Below, piece after piece: positions 9,757 through 18,841 of a stretch of 64,000 nucleotides of DNA; position 1 is the first letter of the stretch, and the number at the start of each line of letters is the position of its first letter. Position numbers and translations under genes: made by a program. The notes beneath the pieces are model-generated. The model had not been told where the DNA came from. It searched no databases and was given only the letters and a program-made list of their open reading frames with translations. The stretch lies in contig JACVZY010000051.1 of assembly GCA_014654705.1 (NCBI GenBank), positions 248,001 to 312,000 on the forward strand, given 5' to 3'. The DNA comes from Ignavibacteria bacterium (GTDB lineage: Bacteria; Bacteroidota; Ignavibacteria; Kapaibacteriales; UBA4661).

Positions 9757-10524
9757 ATGACTACCTCCACAGAACAAGAACAGCCGATGCTCATTGATAT
9801 TGAGCATATTGCGAAGTCCTACACAATGGGCGAGGAGACCGTTCATGCAGTAAAGGATATTTCTCTGAAAATTCGCAAAAATGAGTATGTTGCGATTATG
9901 GGACCGTCCGGCTCCGGCAAATCAACCCTGATGAACATTCTGGGCTGTTTGGATACGCCCACCAAAGGTTCGTATATTCTCAACAACAACGTGGTGAGCG
10001 AGATGGATGACAACGAACTTGCCGAAATTCGCAACAAAGAGATCGGCTTCGTTTTCCAAACGTTCAATCTTTTGCCACGGTATTCCACGCTCAAGAATGT
10101 CGAACTACCGCTTGTTTATTCCGGTATGCCCGCGGGTGAGCGCAAAGAGCGTGCTGAAAACGCTCTCCGCAATGTTGGCTTGGGTGACCGCATGGGACAC
10201 AAGCCCAACGAGCTTTCGGGCGGTCAGCGTCAGCGCGTCGCTATTGCGCGGGCGCTTGTCAACAGCCCCTCGATTATCCTGGCGGATGAACCGACCGGTA
10301 ACCTTGACACCAAAACCGGCGACGATGTGATGCGGATGTTTGAGGAATTGTGGCTGGCGGGCAACACAATTATCGTTGTTACGCACGAGCCTGATATCGC
10401 GGCACACGCACGCCGCGTCATACGGGTTCGTGACGGCATTATCGAATCTGATACGATCAACGAAAATCCTGTTTCTGCCATTGAAAAAGCACATGAAGCA
10501 GAACTCAGCGAAGCCGCAGTATAA
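9757..10524 (+). CDS. MacB/LolD-type ABC transporter ATP-binding protein
   Basis: The ATPase of a MacAB-like exporter. Its 255 residues include Walker A (GPSGSGKST), the Q-loop ([13 protein letters not shown]), the signature [15 protein letters not shown], Walker B ([12 protein letters not shown]), the D-loop and the switch histidine (VVTHEPDIA). LSGGQ followed by DEPTGNLD is the usual pattern of the lipoprotein, macrolide and peptide-export branch. It is a stand-alone nucleotide-binding domain: MacB proper is fused to, or sits next to, a FtsX-type permease, and no permease is found before the gene that converges from 13209. The partner must be encoded elsewhere or be lost. Confidence 0.92.
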   Translation: MTTSTEQEQPMLIDIEHIAKSYTMGEETVHAVKDISLKIRKNEYVAIMGPSGSGKSTLMNILGCLDTPTKGSYILNNNVVSEMDDNELAEIRNKEIGFVFQTFNLLPRYSTLKNVELPLVYSGMPAGERKERAENALRNVGLGDRMGHKPNELSGGQRQRVAIARALVNSPSIILADEPTGNLDTKTGDDVMRMFEELWLAGNTIIVVTHEPDIAAHARRVIRVRDGIIESDTINENPVSAIEKAHEAELSEAAV

Positions 10525-10549
10525 GCGCAATTTGCTATTATGAATATCA

Positions 10550-10671
10550 CCACTTGTTCCTTAGGAACGGGTCAAAAACAAGTGGTCAAACTTTTCTTTG
10601 TGGCACAGACATTCTTGTCTGTGTAACTCTTGAACATCGCTTCAAACCTCACAGACAGGAATGTCTGTGCT
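10550..10671. repeat. Cluster of palindromic, REP-like repeats
   Basis: A 9-bp stem, CCACTTGTT (10550-10558) with AACAAGTGG (10577-10585), is followed by two related palindromes, CACAGACATTCTTGTCTGTG (10604-10623) and CACAGACAGGAATGTCTGTG (10650-10669). Each is self-complementary over 8 bp, and the two are inverted copies of each other with one mismatch in the 20-bp core. The layout of a pair of inverted, individually palindromic units is that of REP/BIME-type repeats. They lie between the ends of the convergent ABC ATPase and PorZ-like genes. Confidence 0.6.
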
Positions 10672-10830
10672 ACCGAAGCCAAAGAACTTTAGCAACTTAT
10701 TTTTCTGACGTTCCCTAAGTCTGATAACACGCGCCGATGAGCGCTTATAGCATTATTCTGTAGTGCTCAAACTACTCAGTTCTTGGGTAATTCCAAAATA
10801 ATTCCTTACTGTGCAGACTCTTCCTGCGGC

Positions 10831-10871
10831 AAAAAGCCGTACAAAGAGCTTATCTATGGGCTTTGTACGGC
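10831..10871 (-). terminator. Rho-independent terminator of the PorZ-like gene
   Basis: GCCGTACAAAG (10836-10846) and CTTTGTACGGC (10861-10871) form a perfect 11-bp stem. On the minus strand the stem is followed by TTTTT, 53 bp past the stop codon of the propeller gene. Confidence 0.75.
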
Positions 10872-10923
10872 TTCGATTACGTCAAAAATAAGTCAATAAT
10901 TGCGGCGTGAACTTATGCCGAAG

Positions 10924-13209
10924 TTACTTCTGAATCACCATTGCTTTAATCACCGCGTTCGCGCCAACGGTGTCCGAGTAGGCAGAAATGATATAGACAC
11001 CGCTCTGCACGGGGCGGCGCTGTTCGTCCAACCCATCCCAGACGACGGTGCGGGAGTTTGTCTGTGTAAATGCCCGCACGAGTAATCCATCAACGGTCGA
11101 GATCTTGACCTGCGTTCCTTCTGCCAGTCCGTCTATCACCAGTTCATTGTCTTGGGCAGGCACAAAAGGCTGCGGATAGCAGCGCATGGTCGTAAAATCG
11201 GTGTTTGGGCGAATCGAAAGCGTTGTTGCGACTGACATACCATTATCAGTGCCAAAATAGATTTTGCCGCTATTGTTGTCAATAGCAATCGAAAGTACAG
11301 TATTGCTGGCAAGCGGGGAATTATCGGTAGTGAAGCGGGCAAGAATCGTATCACGCTGGCTGTCGTACACAATGACACCGTTATTGGTGCCGAACCATTT
11401 GTAATTCAGCGCGTCCACCGCAATGGCGTTGTATGCTTGGTCAACAAGTTTGCGGGGCTTGTCAATAATCAGCGATTGATTGGATGCTTGCGTGAGCACA
11501 TAGCTTGGATTCACGATGGAATACATTGCACGGGGCGTTCCTACCCATATTCGGTCGTCTTTGTCGGCAGCAATGCAGCTTTGTCCTTCATTCAGTACGC
11601 CTGTCGGTACGCTGTACCACACGTCATCACTTGTGTTGTCGAAGGTACTGCGCTCATTGAATGCGAGCATCTCGGTGCCACGCCACGTGGAGAACCATTT
11701 TGTGCCGGAGCGGTCTATTGCCAAAAAATGGTAGCGGCGCTCTGCCACAGGACGGCTAAAGCCTTTGAATACACCTTGTGCCGTGCGAGCGATGATGATT
11801 TGGTCTGTACCGGTCTGGTAATTCGGTAGCCAGAGCGTTCCTGTGCGAGTATCGGTTTGTACTTGCCCCAGAACAGAGAAGGTGTCGCCCGCAGAAGGGA
11901 GAATATCTGTACCAATGGTATTAAAATTAGTCAAGCGGAAATTAGAATCCGGTTGAATAAGCAGCGTTCCACCGCCGTAACTCGATGCCCATACCGTGCC
12001 ATTCGGCTGGGCATCAATTTGGTAATACGAGTTTACCCTCATTGCGGGATGTGTCTCGGCGGTGAAAACGCGCCAAACGCTATCGCGGAAAACCGAAATA
12101 CCGGTGGAACTGCCGTCATTAGGGATGGCAGATTGCTGGCTTGATCCCGACACGCACCACACGCCGCCTTTGGTATCGACTGTGATAGAACGAAAGCGAT
12201 TGTCCACCGGCGAACTCAGGCGGATAAACTGCGACTGTGGCGATGTCCAAATTGCAAAGCCTTGACCGGTATTGACCGCAAGGCGCTTCTGTCCGGCGCT
12301 GTCTATCACCGTGAGCGAGTTCATCGTGCGGGCGCTGGTGGTCAAGCCTTCTTTAGCGGTGTTGTAGAGGAAATTTTCGGTGGCAATGAAAAGCTGATTT
12401 TGCACTGTAGCCAGACTGCGTATTGGCTCGAAGAATGTGGCGATGAGCTTCTCAAAGCGATTATTCGCCATTTGCCAGAGGTTCGCTCCCTGCGCGGTGT
12501 AGAGTACGCCTTGCACTTCCGCGATAGAAACCGTATTCATACCTGCCGCACCGACATCGCCCACAAACGGATGGAGCGTCCACGAAGCGGGATTTGCGTA
12601 TGAGCGTAGCCCCGCCGTGGCGGATACCACACCATTTTCCGTTGCTACCCAGATTCTGCCACCCGAAACGAGTATTTGTTTGGCAGCACTTCCGGGCTGA
12701 AGCGTTGAGAATCGCTGCACGGTCTCTGTGAAAACGCGGCGCTTGGGGTCGAATATCGTCAGCCCAAAGTCTCCGGCAATAAAAACAAGGGAATCTTGGA
12801 ACAGAAAACCGTTGATTTTCTTGCGCGTGAGATTAGCAGTGAGAATATCCGTAACGACGCTCCAGTTCTTGCCGTCGTACACATTCAGTGCCCCATTGAA
12901 GCCACCGGCATAAATGCTGCCATCCAAGGGACTAACGGCAATGGCGGTAATATCAATGCCGTAAAGAGCGTTGATATTGCGAAACTCCTGTGTGGAGCGA
13001 GTTTGGAGGTCGTACGAAAACACGCCGCCGGATGTGGCAGCCCAGACTTTACCTGTGCGGTCCGATGCGGTTGCACGGACATTCTGCAACGAAGAATAGG
13101 TTTGCCATTCGCTGACACGCACCTGAGCAAGTGTGGCGGAGGGCAGGAGAACAACGACACAAGCACACACGAGCGCCGCAAGGCGAAAAGCGCCACGCAT
13201 TGGGTTCAT
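10924..13209 (-). CDS. PorZ-like beta-propeller protein with a T9SS-type C-terminal domain
   Basis: After a signal peptide (LAALVCACVVVLLPSATLAQ) the mature protein opens with WQTYSSLQNVRATASDRTGKVWAATSGGVFSYD, which matches the start of PorZ, the cell-surface component of the type IX attachment complex. Short propeller repeats of the two-component-regulator type follow, with blades such as GTVWASSYGGG, RIWVGTPRAMY and YKWFGTNNGVIVYD. The last 85 residues (CYPQPFVPAQDN onward, ending SGVYIISA and KAMVIQK) form a FlgD/T9SS sorting-like domain. It could instead be an ordinary secreted propeller protein. Two tandem ATGs (13209 and 13212) and a third at 13200 are possible starts. It is transcribed alone and diverges from susC. 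Confidence 0.7.
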   Translation of the reverse strand: MNPMRGAFRLAALVCACVVVLLPSATLAQVRVSEWQTYSSLQNVRATASDRTGKVWAATSGGVFSYDLQTRSTQEFRNINALYGIDITAIAVSPLDGSIYAGGFNGALNVYDGKNWSVVTDILTANLTRKKINGFLFQDSLVFIAGDFGLTIFDPKRRVFTETVQRFSTLQPGSAAKQILVSGGRIWVATENGVVSATAGLRSYANPASWTLHPFVGDVGAAGMNTVSIAEVQGVLYTAQGANLWQMANNRFEKLIATFFEPIRSLATVQNQLFIATENFLYNTAKEGLTTSARTMNSLTVIDSAGQKRLAVNTGQGFAIWTSPQSQFIRLSSPVDNRFRSITVDTKGGVWCVSGSSQQSAIPNDGSSTGISVFRDSVWRVFTAETHPAMRVNSYYQIDAQPNGTVWASSYGGGTLLIQPDSNFRLTNFNTIGTDILPSAGDTFSVLGQVQTDTRTGTLWLPNYQTGTDQIIIARTAQGVFKGFSRPVAERRYHFLAIDRSGTKWFSTWRGTEMLAFNERSTFDNTSDDVWYSVPTGVLNEGQSCIAADKDDRIWVGTPRAMYSIVNPSYVLTQASNQSLIIDKPRKLVDQAYNAIAVDALNYKWFGTNNGVIVYDSQRDTILARFTTDNSPLASNTVLSIAIDNNSGKIYFGTDNGMSVATTLSIRPNTDFTTMRCYPQPFVPAQDNELVIDGLAEGTQVKISTVDGLLVRAFTQTNSRTVVWDGLDEQRRPVQSGVYIISAYSDTVGANAVIKAMVIQK

Positions 13210-13461
13210 CATAGAGCAAAAAAATAAAGTGAGCAAGGACGTATTCGCTCAAGACCAAGAGCTACCGAGAAACGGTGAGCAAAGAACGAATACAAAGAGT
13301 TGAAAATAGTGTAGGCTAATGCTTCATGCGGGTGCTTTGTGCAGATACTTTGCGCAGGCGCGTTTGGGGAAAATAACAGAGAGAACAAAAATACAAAAAG
13401 TCTTGGAAAACGCTGCGAAAAATTTCGCACTGAAAAAAGAGCTGTTTTGTTTATACAAAAA

Positions 13462-13493
13462 TTTGCCTCGCAATAAATATGTTCTTATATTCG
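13462..13493 (+). promoter_or_regulatory. Candidate promoter of the susC-susD operon
   Basis: TTTG (13462-13465), 20 bp, then TATATTCG (13486-13493), a 7 of 8 match to TAnnTTTG with the spacing known for Bacteroidota. The start point would be near 13500, leaving a leader of about 110 nt. Confidence 0.45.
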
Positions 13494-13500
13494 GCTTCTT

Positions 13501-13539
13501 GTTAAAAGTTGTTAAAAAACAGTTAAAATTCTGTTAAAA
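13501..13539 (+). repeat. Four GTTAAAA repeats at helical spacing in the susC leader
   Basis: GTTAAAA occurs at 13501, 13511, 13522 and 13533, spacings of 10, 11 and 11 bp. This puts all four copies on the same face of the helix. They lie just after the candidate promoter and 70 bp before susC. They may be a cooperative operator or phased A-tracts that bend the DNA. Confidence 0.6.
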
Positions 13540-13608
13540 TTATTTTCACCAACACCACCCTTGAATTTCCCCTAATTCATTTTATTTCACCTATTCTATA
13601 AAAGCGTT

Positions 13609-16600
13609 ATGAGAGGTAAAATACTTCTGGTTCTAGCTTTGTTGGTTGGCACGTTTGGCGTTGCGTTAGCGCAAAATGGTACCGTCAAAGGCAAAGTTTC
13701 GGACAAAAAAAATGGCGATGGCTTGCAAGGCGCACGTATTACATTGACCGCGCAGAGCAATCCTGCTACAAAGCTCGGCAAAATTGCCGGCAAAAATGGC
13801 GAGTATGAAATCAAAAACGTACCCGCAGGAAAATATTCGGTTGAGGTAAGTTATGTAGGTTATAAGTCTGCTGCACAAGGAATCTCCGTTGATAATGGCG
13901 CTTCGGTTGATGCAAATTTCCAACTCATCCTTGACGTTCGTGGTCTTGATGAGGTAGTGGTGACGGGCGTGGCTTCTCGGACACAAAAATCCGTTGCCGA
14001 AGTTGCCGTTTCTCGCGTCAATGCCTCTGAACTTACCGACAAAGTTGGCTACACCTCAGCTGGGCAACTTTTGCAGGGTAAGGTTGCCGGTGTTACCGTT
14101 ACCCCCGCTTCAGGCAATGTTGGCGGAGGTATTCGCTTTAATGTTCGTGCCGGTGCCGGTCTGCTTGGCGGGAGCCCTACCATTTTTGTTGATGGTGTTC
14201 GGATTGCTTCAGGCAACATTGATGGTTTTGGCGTAGGGGGACAACAGGTAAGTGCCCTTGCAGACTTAAATCCTAATGATATTCAAGACATTGAAGTTCT
14301 CAAAGGTCCGGCGGCAACAGCTCTCTATGGTCCTCAAGGGCAAAATGGTATTGTTCTTATTAAAACGAAGCGTGGACGCGGTATTGAGCAAGATCAGGTT
14401 ACTATTAACTATCAAGGTATTTTCGGCTGGAACGAAAATCATCGCAATTACACAGCCAAGGACATGGAGTCTTGGCGTGAGGTGAATAATATTTTCCGTC
14501 GCGGTCCGGTGCAACAGCACGGAGTGAATATACAGGGTAATTCTGGTATCTTTAACTATTTTGTTAGCTATGAAAATCGTGCAGAGCAGGGCTTTGTTGT
14601 TCAGAATGCTCTTGCGCGACAAGCTGTTCGTCTCAATCTTGATGCCGTTACATCGAAGAATTTTGCTATCTCGGCAAGTGCAAACTATACCGATAATAGT
14701 GTGGATCGTCCACAAAATGACAATAACACCCTCGGATGGCTCGTGAATACGGCTCTACAGTCACCGTTAACACCTCCCGTTGGAGATGCAGGTGCAATGG
14801 GGTTAAGAGTGCCAAACGGTTTTTCTGATCCAGTGGGCGGTCGGCGTTCAACATTCGCTTTTGGTGGTGTTGATAGTGCAGCGATTGCTGCTGCAGAAAA
14901 CTTCAATCGTACACAACGTTTTGTAGGTTCGATAGATTTGCGATACACCCCAGAATTTATTCAGGGTCTGAGTCTTTCCGGTGTTGTTGGCTACGATGTC
15001 CGCAACACAAATAGCAACATATTCTTTCCCGCAAATAGGACATATGCAGGCGTTACGCGCGGTAGCCGGGGTATTTTTGCCTTTTCAGCCGAACGTCTAA
15101 ATATTGATTTTAATGCCACATATGACTATACAATTATTGAAGGACTAAAAGCAAAAACAACTGCCGGAGCCCAAGCGTGGAACGAATTGACCCGATCTGT
15201 TCAAGCAAATGCTCAGCAATTCCCTACTGAACTTATTCGTGATGTTGGTGCCGGACTTGCTACGACGAGAGTTGTCGCTGAAGGGCTTGCTAATATCCGC
15301 AATGCCGGTTGGTATGTTGAGCAAAAATTTGATTACAAAGGAACGTTTTTCTTGACAGGTGCCATTCGCCAAGACTATGCTTCTTCATACGGCATTGAAG
15401 CTCCGAATATCTTTTATCCAGCTGTAAGTACGGCGGTGCGACTTGATAAATTGAACTTCTTGCCGGAAGCCGTCAATCTTGCGAAACTCCGTGTAGCATA
15501 CGGCGAAAATGGTCGTTTGCCTGGTTTTGCTGATGCGCAAGCGCTTCTTTGGACAGCTGGTACATCGCCATATGGTGCTGGTGCTACACGCAGTATTGCC
15601 GGCAATCCTGCGATTCAGCCCGAACGTACGCAGGAATTAGAAATTGGATTGGAAGCAGAGTTTGATAATGCATATGGCTTTGAAGCGACGTATTACATCT
15701 CCAATTCAAGACAGTCGTTGGTAACTGTTCCTCGTGCGCCTTCGACAGGCTTGGGTGGACAGCCCTCGAATCTTGCAAGCATCAACGGATGGGGTTTTGA
15801 ATCGCTGATTTACGCACGTCCTATTCAAACGGCTGATTACTCTTTGGATTTGAAGCTCATTTTCAATTATGCGGATAACCTTGTGCAAAGTTTAGGTTTT
15901 GCTGAAGGTGGACCTGCCTTCTTGCAAGACGGCTTTAATCGCAGCTTTTTGATACCCGGTCAGCGTCGTAGTCAGTTTATGGGTTTACGCCCAATCCAAC
16001 CACGTTTTCGTGCAGACGGTTATTACGATTGGGTTAATCAATCACGCGTTGGTATTGAACTTGATACGACAGGTGTTATCCGTACACCGCTTGGTGCTGT
16101 TGTCGGTTATTCGCTTGGTTCAGCAGTACCTCTCTATACAGGATCTTTCTCTATTGAGTTTCGCTTCTTGAGAGACTTCTCAATTTATGCTTTAGCAGAG
16201 TACGCTGTCGGTGGCAATGTTATGAACGTTACCCGTCAGTTTGGTACTGGCGTATCTTTCTATAATAACCCTGACTTCAACCGTCTTGCTACGCAACTTG
16301 GTATTTTTGGTTCCGGAGTTGCTGCTACAAATGGCGCTGCCGCACAAGAACGTGGACCGGCAGCACAACTGACAGTTGGTCGTGTTCCCGGGGTGAATGT
16401 CCTAACGCCTGGTACACCCGAATATCAACAAGCAGCCATAGCCTTCCAACGTTTGGAACCACGCCTTGCTAACCTGAATGTTCACAACTATATCGAGCGT
16501 GCTGACTGGCTTCGTATTCGTGAACTTAGTCTGCGATTTAATGCAACACGTATCTTTAATGAGATTACCGGCTTAAATATGAAAAACCTTGCGTTCACGG

Positions 16601-16752
16601 CAACGAGCAACAATTTTATGCTGTTTTCAACCTACTCCGGTCCGGAAGTAGAAATTAACGGTAACCCCGGTTCTGCAATTAGCGCTTCTCAAGATTTTCT
16701 GACGCTTATGCAAGCAAGAGTATATAACTTTATTGTTAGTGTTGGATTCTAA
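13609..16752 (+). CDS. SusC/RagA-type TonB-dependent outer-membrane transporter
   Basis: The barrel of a SusCD nutrient importer: it takes up a ligand captured by the SusD lipoprotein, driven by TonB. The 1047-residue protein has a signal peptide (ILLVLALLVGTFGVALAQ), a CarboxypepD_reg-like N-terminal extension (GTVKGKVSDKKNGDGLQGARI to VSYVGYKSAAQGISVD), a plug domain (LDEVVVTGVASRTQKSVAEVAVS, then LLQGKVAGVTVTPASGNVGGG and IQDIEVLKGPAATALYGPQGQNGIVLIKTK), and a barrel that ends in an aromatic residue (NFIVSVGF). No glycan-degrading enzyme is encoded nearby, so the substrate is open and could be a peptide, a glycan or something else. Confidence 0.95.
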   Translation: MRGKILLVLALLVGTFGVALAQNGTVKGKVSDKKNGDGLQGARITLTAQSNPATKLGKIAGKNGEYEIKNVPAGKYSVEVSYVGYKSAAQGISVDNGASVDANFQLILDVRGLDEVVVTGVASRTQKSVAEVAVSRVNASELTDKVGYTSAGQLLQGKVAGVTVTPASGNVGGGIRFNVRAGAGLLGGSPTIFVDGVRIASGNIDGFGVGGQQVSALADLNPNDIQDIEVLKGPAATALYGPQGQNGIVLIKTKRGRGIEQDQVTINYQGIFGWNENHRNYTAKDMESWREVNNIFRRGPVQQHGVNIQGNSGIFNYFVSYENRAEQGFVVQNALARQAVRLNLDAVTSKNFAISASANYTDNSVDRPQNDNNTLGWLVNTALQSPLTPPVGDAGAMGLRVPNGFSDPVGGRRSTFAFGGVDSAAIAAAENFNRTQRFVGSIDLRYTPEFIQGLSLSGVVGYDVRNTNSNIFFPANRTYAGVTRGSRGIFAFSAERLNIDFNATYDYTIIEGLKAKTTAGAQAWNELTRSVQANAQQFPTELIRDVGAGLATTRVVAEGLANIRNAGWYVEQKFDYKGTFFLTGAIRQDYASSYGIEAPNIFYPAVSTAVRLDKLNFLPEAVNLAKLRVAYGENGRLPGFADAQALLWTAGTSPYGAGATRSIAGNPAIQPERTQELEIGLEAEFDNAYGFEATYYISNSRQSLVTVPRAPSTGLGGQPSNLASINGWGFESLIYARPIQTADYSLDLKLIFNYADNLVQSLGFAEGGPAFLQDGFNRSFLIPGQRRSQFMGLRPIQPRFRADGYYDWVNQSRVGIELDTTGVIRTPLGAVVGYSLGSAVPLYTGSFSIEFRFLRDFSIYALAEYAVGGNVMNVTRQFGTGVSFYNNPDFNRLATQLGIFGSGVAATNGAAAQERGPAAQLTVGRVPGVNVLTPGTPEYQQAAIAFQRLEPRLANLNVHNYIERADWLRIRELSLRFNATRIFNEITGLNMKNLAFTATSNNFMLFSTYSGPEVEINGNPGSAISASQDFLTLMQARVYNFIVSVGF

Positions 16753-16789
16753 TTCACCGTTCAATTACCAAAAATTCCTTTGAAATAAT

Positions 16790-18109
16790 ATGAATAGGCT
16801 CATTAAAAAATATTGTGTTTTGTTGAGCATGATAGTAGCGGGAGCGGTGTTTACAAACTCTTGCGCTGAATATGCTCAGGGTGTGGCACGACCCATCGAC
16901 CTCATCACCGACGATCTACTTAATGATGAATCACAGGTACTGTTTTTGACTAATGGCGTTCAACGTCAGTTCTCGTTGGCATATGCTCAGATGACCACAC
17001 TGGCTGGCGTGCATGCAGACGAGTTTTTTTATGATACGCGCGTCCCTAACGCAACTTTCCCCACATTTGGGGAGATTGATTTAGGATTGATACAGCTTGA
17101 CAATAATTCTGTCAATAACCAGTGGGCAACCCTAGGCAATATGCGTTTTACAGCGGATAATTTTGCTGAACGTATTGAAAAAATCACCTTTTCAACACCT
17201 GCTGCAAAATCAGCCGCACTATACACAGCAAATTTGTATGGCGGTATCGTGCGCTTTTGGTATGCTGCGTACTACGGCTTCGAGCCGAATCGTGGCGGTG
17301 GTGTTATTAACGGTGGTCCGTTTGTGCCGTCGGCAGAAATGTACAATTTGGCTGTTGCAAAATTCCAAATTGCTCTTGCGAATGCTTCTACTGACTTGCA
17401 GCGCCGCACGGTGAATAGTCTTATCGCAAAAACGCAATTGGCTGCGGAGCGTTATGCCGAAGCGCGTACGGCTGCACAAAGCGGTCTGCGCCGTGGCGAT
17501 GCACCGCTCACTGCGTTGTATGACCTTGGCACCACCATCAGCAACCAGTGGTTCTTCGACGGCGGGCGGAATCGTTCGCAGATTGTCGCTGATGCCCGTT
17601 TTGCTGCATACATTGCAGCCGATTCACTTGAAGGTAGGGTCGCTCCGGCACGTGTGGTCGGCAGCGCTATCACTTATACAGGGACTGATGCTGAATTTAA
17701 CGCATCACTTACAACAAGGCGCTTGCTTTTGCATGGACCTGTTACTGCGGGTGGATTGACCTTTTACGTTCAGGGACGTTTTCCAAATCAAGACTCGCCG
17801 ATGCCGTTCATTACATGGCAGGAAAACGAGTTGATATTGGCGGAAACTGCCTTGCGCGTGGCAAGCAATTCCGATGCCGCACTGACCAGTGTGAACAACG
17901 TTCGCACGTTCCACAACCTTGCTGCTCGCACGGTAACGAATCTTGATTCGGTCTATATTGAGCGTGATAAGCAGCTCTTTGCAACCGGTATGCGCGTTAT
18001 TGACCAGCGCCGTTTCAATCGTTGGCACATCACCACCCCAAATGCGTGGCGCTTCTTGCCCATCGGGCAGCCGGAGCGAAATGTGAACAAAAACCTTCAG
18101 ACCCCGTAA
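16790..18109 (+). CDS. SusD/RagB-type nutrient-binding lipoprotein
   Basis: The surface lid lipoprotein of the SusCD pair, 37 bp downstream of susC. A lipoprotein signal (MIVAGAVFTNSCAEY, with Cys as the lipidation site) precedes a helical, TPR-rich domain. Segments such as NLYGGIVRFWYAAYYGF, AKFQIALANASTDLQRRTVNSLIAKTQL and FITWQENELILAETALRV fit the family; the last, with the WxExxLIxAEA-like motif near the C-terminus, is the most recognisable. At 439 residues it is a little shorter than typical SusD proteins. A terminator follows 28 bp after the stop. Confidence 0.88.
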   Translation: MNRLIKKYCVLLSMIVAGAVFTNSCAEYAQGVARPIDLITDDLLNDESQVLFLTNGVQRQFSLAYAQMTTLAGVHADEFFYDTRVPNATFPTFGEIDLGLIQLDNNSVNNQWATLGNMRFTADNFAERIEKITFSTPAAKSAALYTANLYGGIVRFWYAAYYGFEPNRGGGVINGGPFVPSAEMYNLAVAKFQIALANASTDLQRRTVNSLIAKTQLAAERYAEARTAAQSGLRRGDAPLTALYDLGTTISNQWFFDGGRNRSQIVADARFAAYIAADSLEGRVAPARVVGSAITYTGTDAEFNASLTTRRLLLHGPVTAGGLTFYVQGRFPNQDSPMPFITWQENELILAETALRVASNSDAALTSVNNVRTFHNLAARTVTNLDSVYIERDKQLFATGMRVIDQRRFNRWHITTPNAWRFLPIGQPERNVNKNLQTP

Positions 18110-18137
18110 GACTGATAGTTTATACGTCTAATTGTAT

Positions 18138-18170
18138 AGGCTGCTCTTTTTAAGAGCAGCCTGTTTTTTT
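18138..18170 (+). terminator. Rho-independent terminator of the susC-susD operon
   Basis: AGGCTGCTCTT (18138-18148) pairs with AAGAGCAGCCT (18152-18162), an 11-bp stem with a 3-nt loop, followed by GTTTTTTT. Confidence 0.9.
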
Positions 18171-18265
18171 ATCGTCATCCACACAATCTCATTTGCGTTT
18201 CTACCCGCGAAATGCGATATTGCCGCTATCCCAACACAATCCTTCCACGTTCAACCGTATATGCC

Positions 18266-18805
18266 ATGATTACCAACCTTCTCAATCGCCTTTTTCTTCT
18301 CCTGACCTCGCGTCCTGTTCTTATCGGCTTTGCGCTGGCGATGGTTATTGGCGCAGTCCCTATTATCAATGCTCAATGGCACTTTTTGCAGGGCTTTTGG
18401 AATACGCCGGTTACGGATGAAGTACTGGAAGAGATGGAGAGTATCATTGATGGTGTGGGCGGGATTCTGGTGGCGGGCGGTGTGTTTCTGGAAGAGCGCG
18501 AAACGCTACGCAAAATGGCACACCGTGTAGGGGAGAAGGTCGCGTCAGAGGAAGTAAGCCACACACAGGAATATCTGAATGAAATAGCGCATCAAAACGG
18601 CATGGGGCTGCTCTTGGTGGGGCTGTTTATGGAAATCGGTACGTTGCTCGTCAAAATGCCGTCGAAACTCCTTGATACCAACCAAAACGAAAAGTATATT
18701 TTTGCTGTTTGTCTCTTGCTCACGGGCGTAAGTTTATTTATCTTGGCAGACTTTCTGAAAGATTACATCAAAACGTACTTTCAGGCAGAATTTAAGCAGC
18801 ATTAA
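18266..18805 (+). CDS. Membrane protein of unknown function
   Basis: I do not recognise a family. The 179-residue protein has three hydrophobic segments: PVLIGFALAMVIGAVPII near the N-terminus, GMGLLLVGLFMEIGTLLV in the middle and IFAVCLLLTGVSLFILADF near the end. A charged helical stretch (VLEEMESIIDGVGGILVAGGVFLEERETLRKMAH) lies between the first two and may be partly membrane-associated. The ATG at 18266 was chosen because upstream in-frame residues look like leader sequence. It lies 36 bp before the TerC gene, with which it is probably co-transcribed. Confidence 0.7.
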   Translation: MITNLLNRLFLLLTSRPVLIGFALAMVIGAVPIINAQWHFLQGFWNTPVTDEVLEEMESIIDGVGGILVAGGVFLEERETLRKMAHRVGEKVASEEVSHTQEYLNEIAHQNGMGLLLVGLFMEIGTLLVKMPSKLLDTNQNEKYIFAVCLLLTGVSLFILADFLKDYIKTYFQAEFKQH

Positions 18806-18841
18806 CCACTGTTTTTCACCGTTCAACTCCTGATAAAATCT

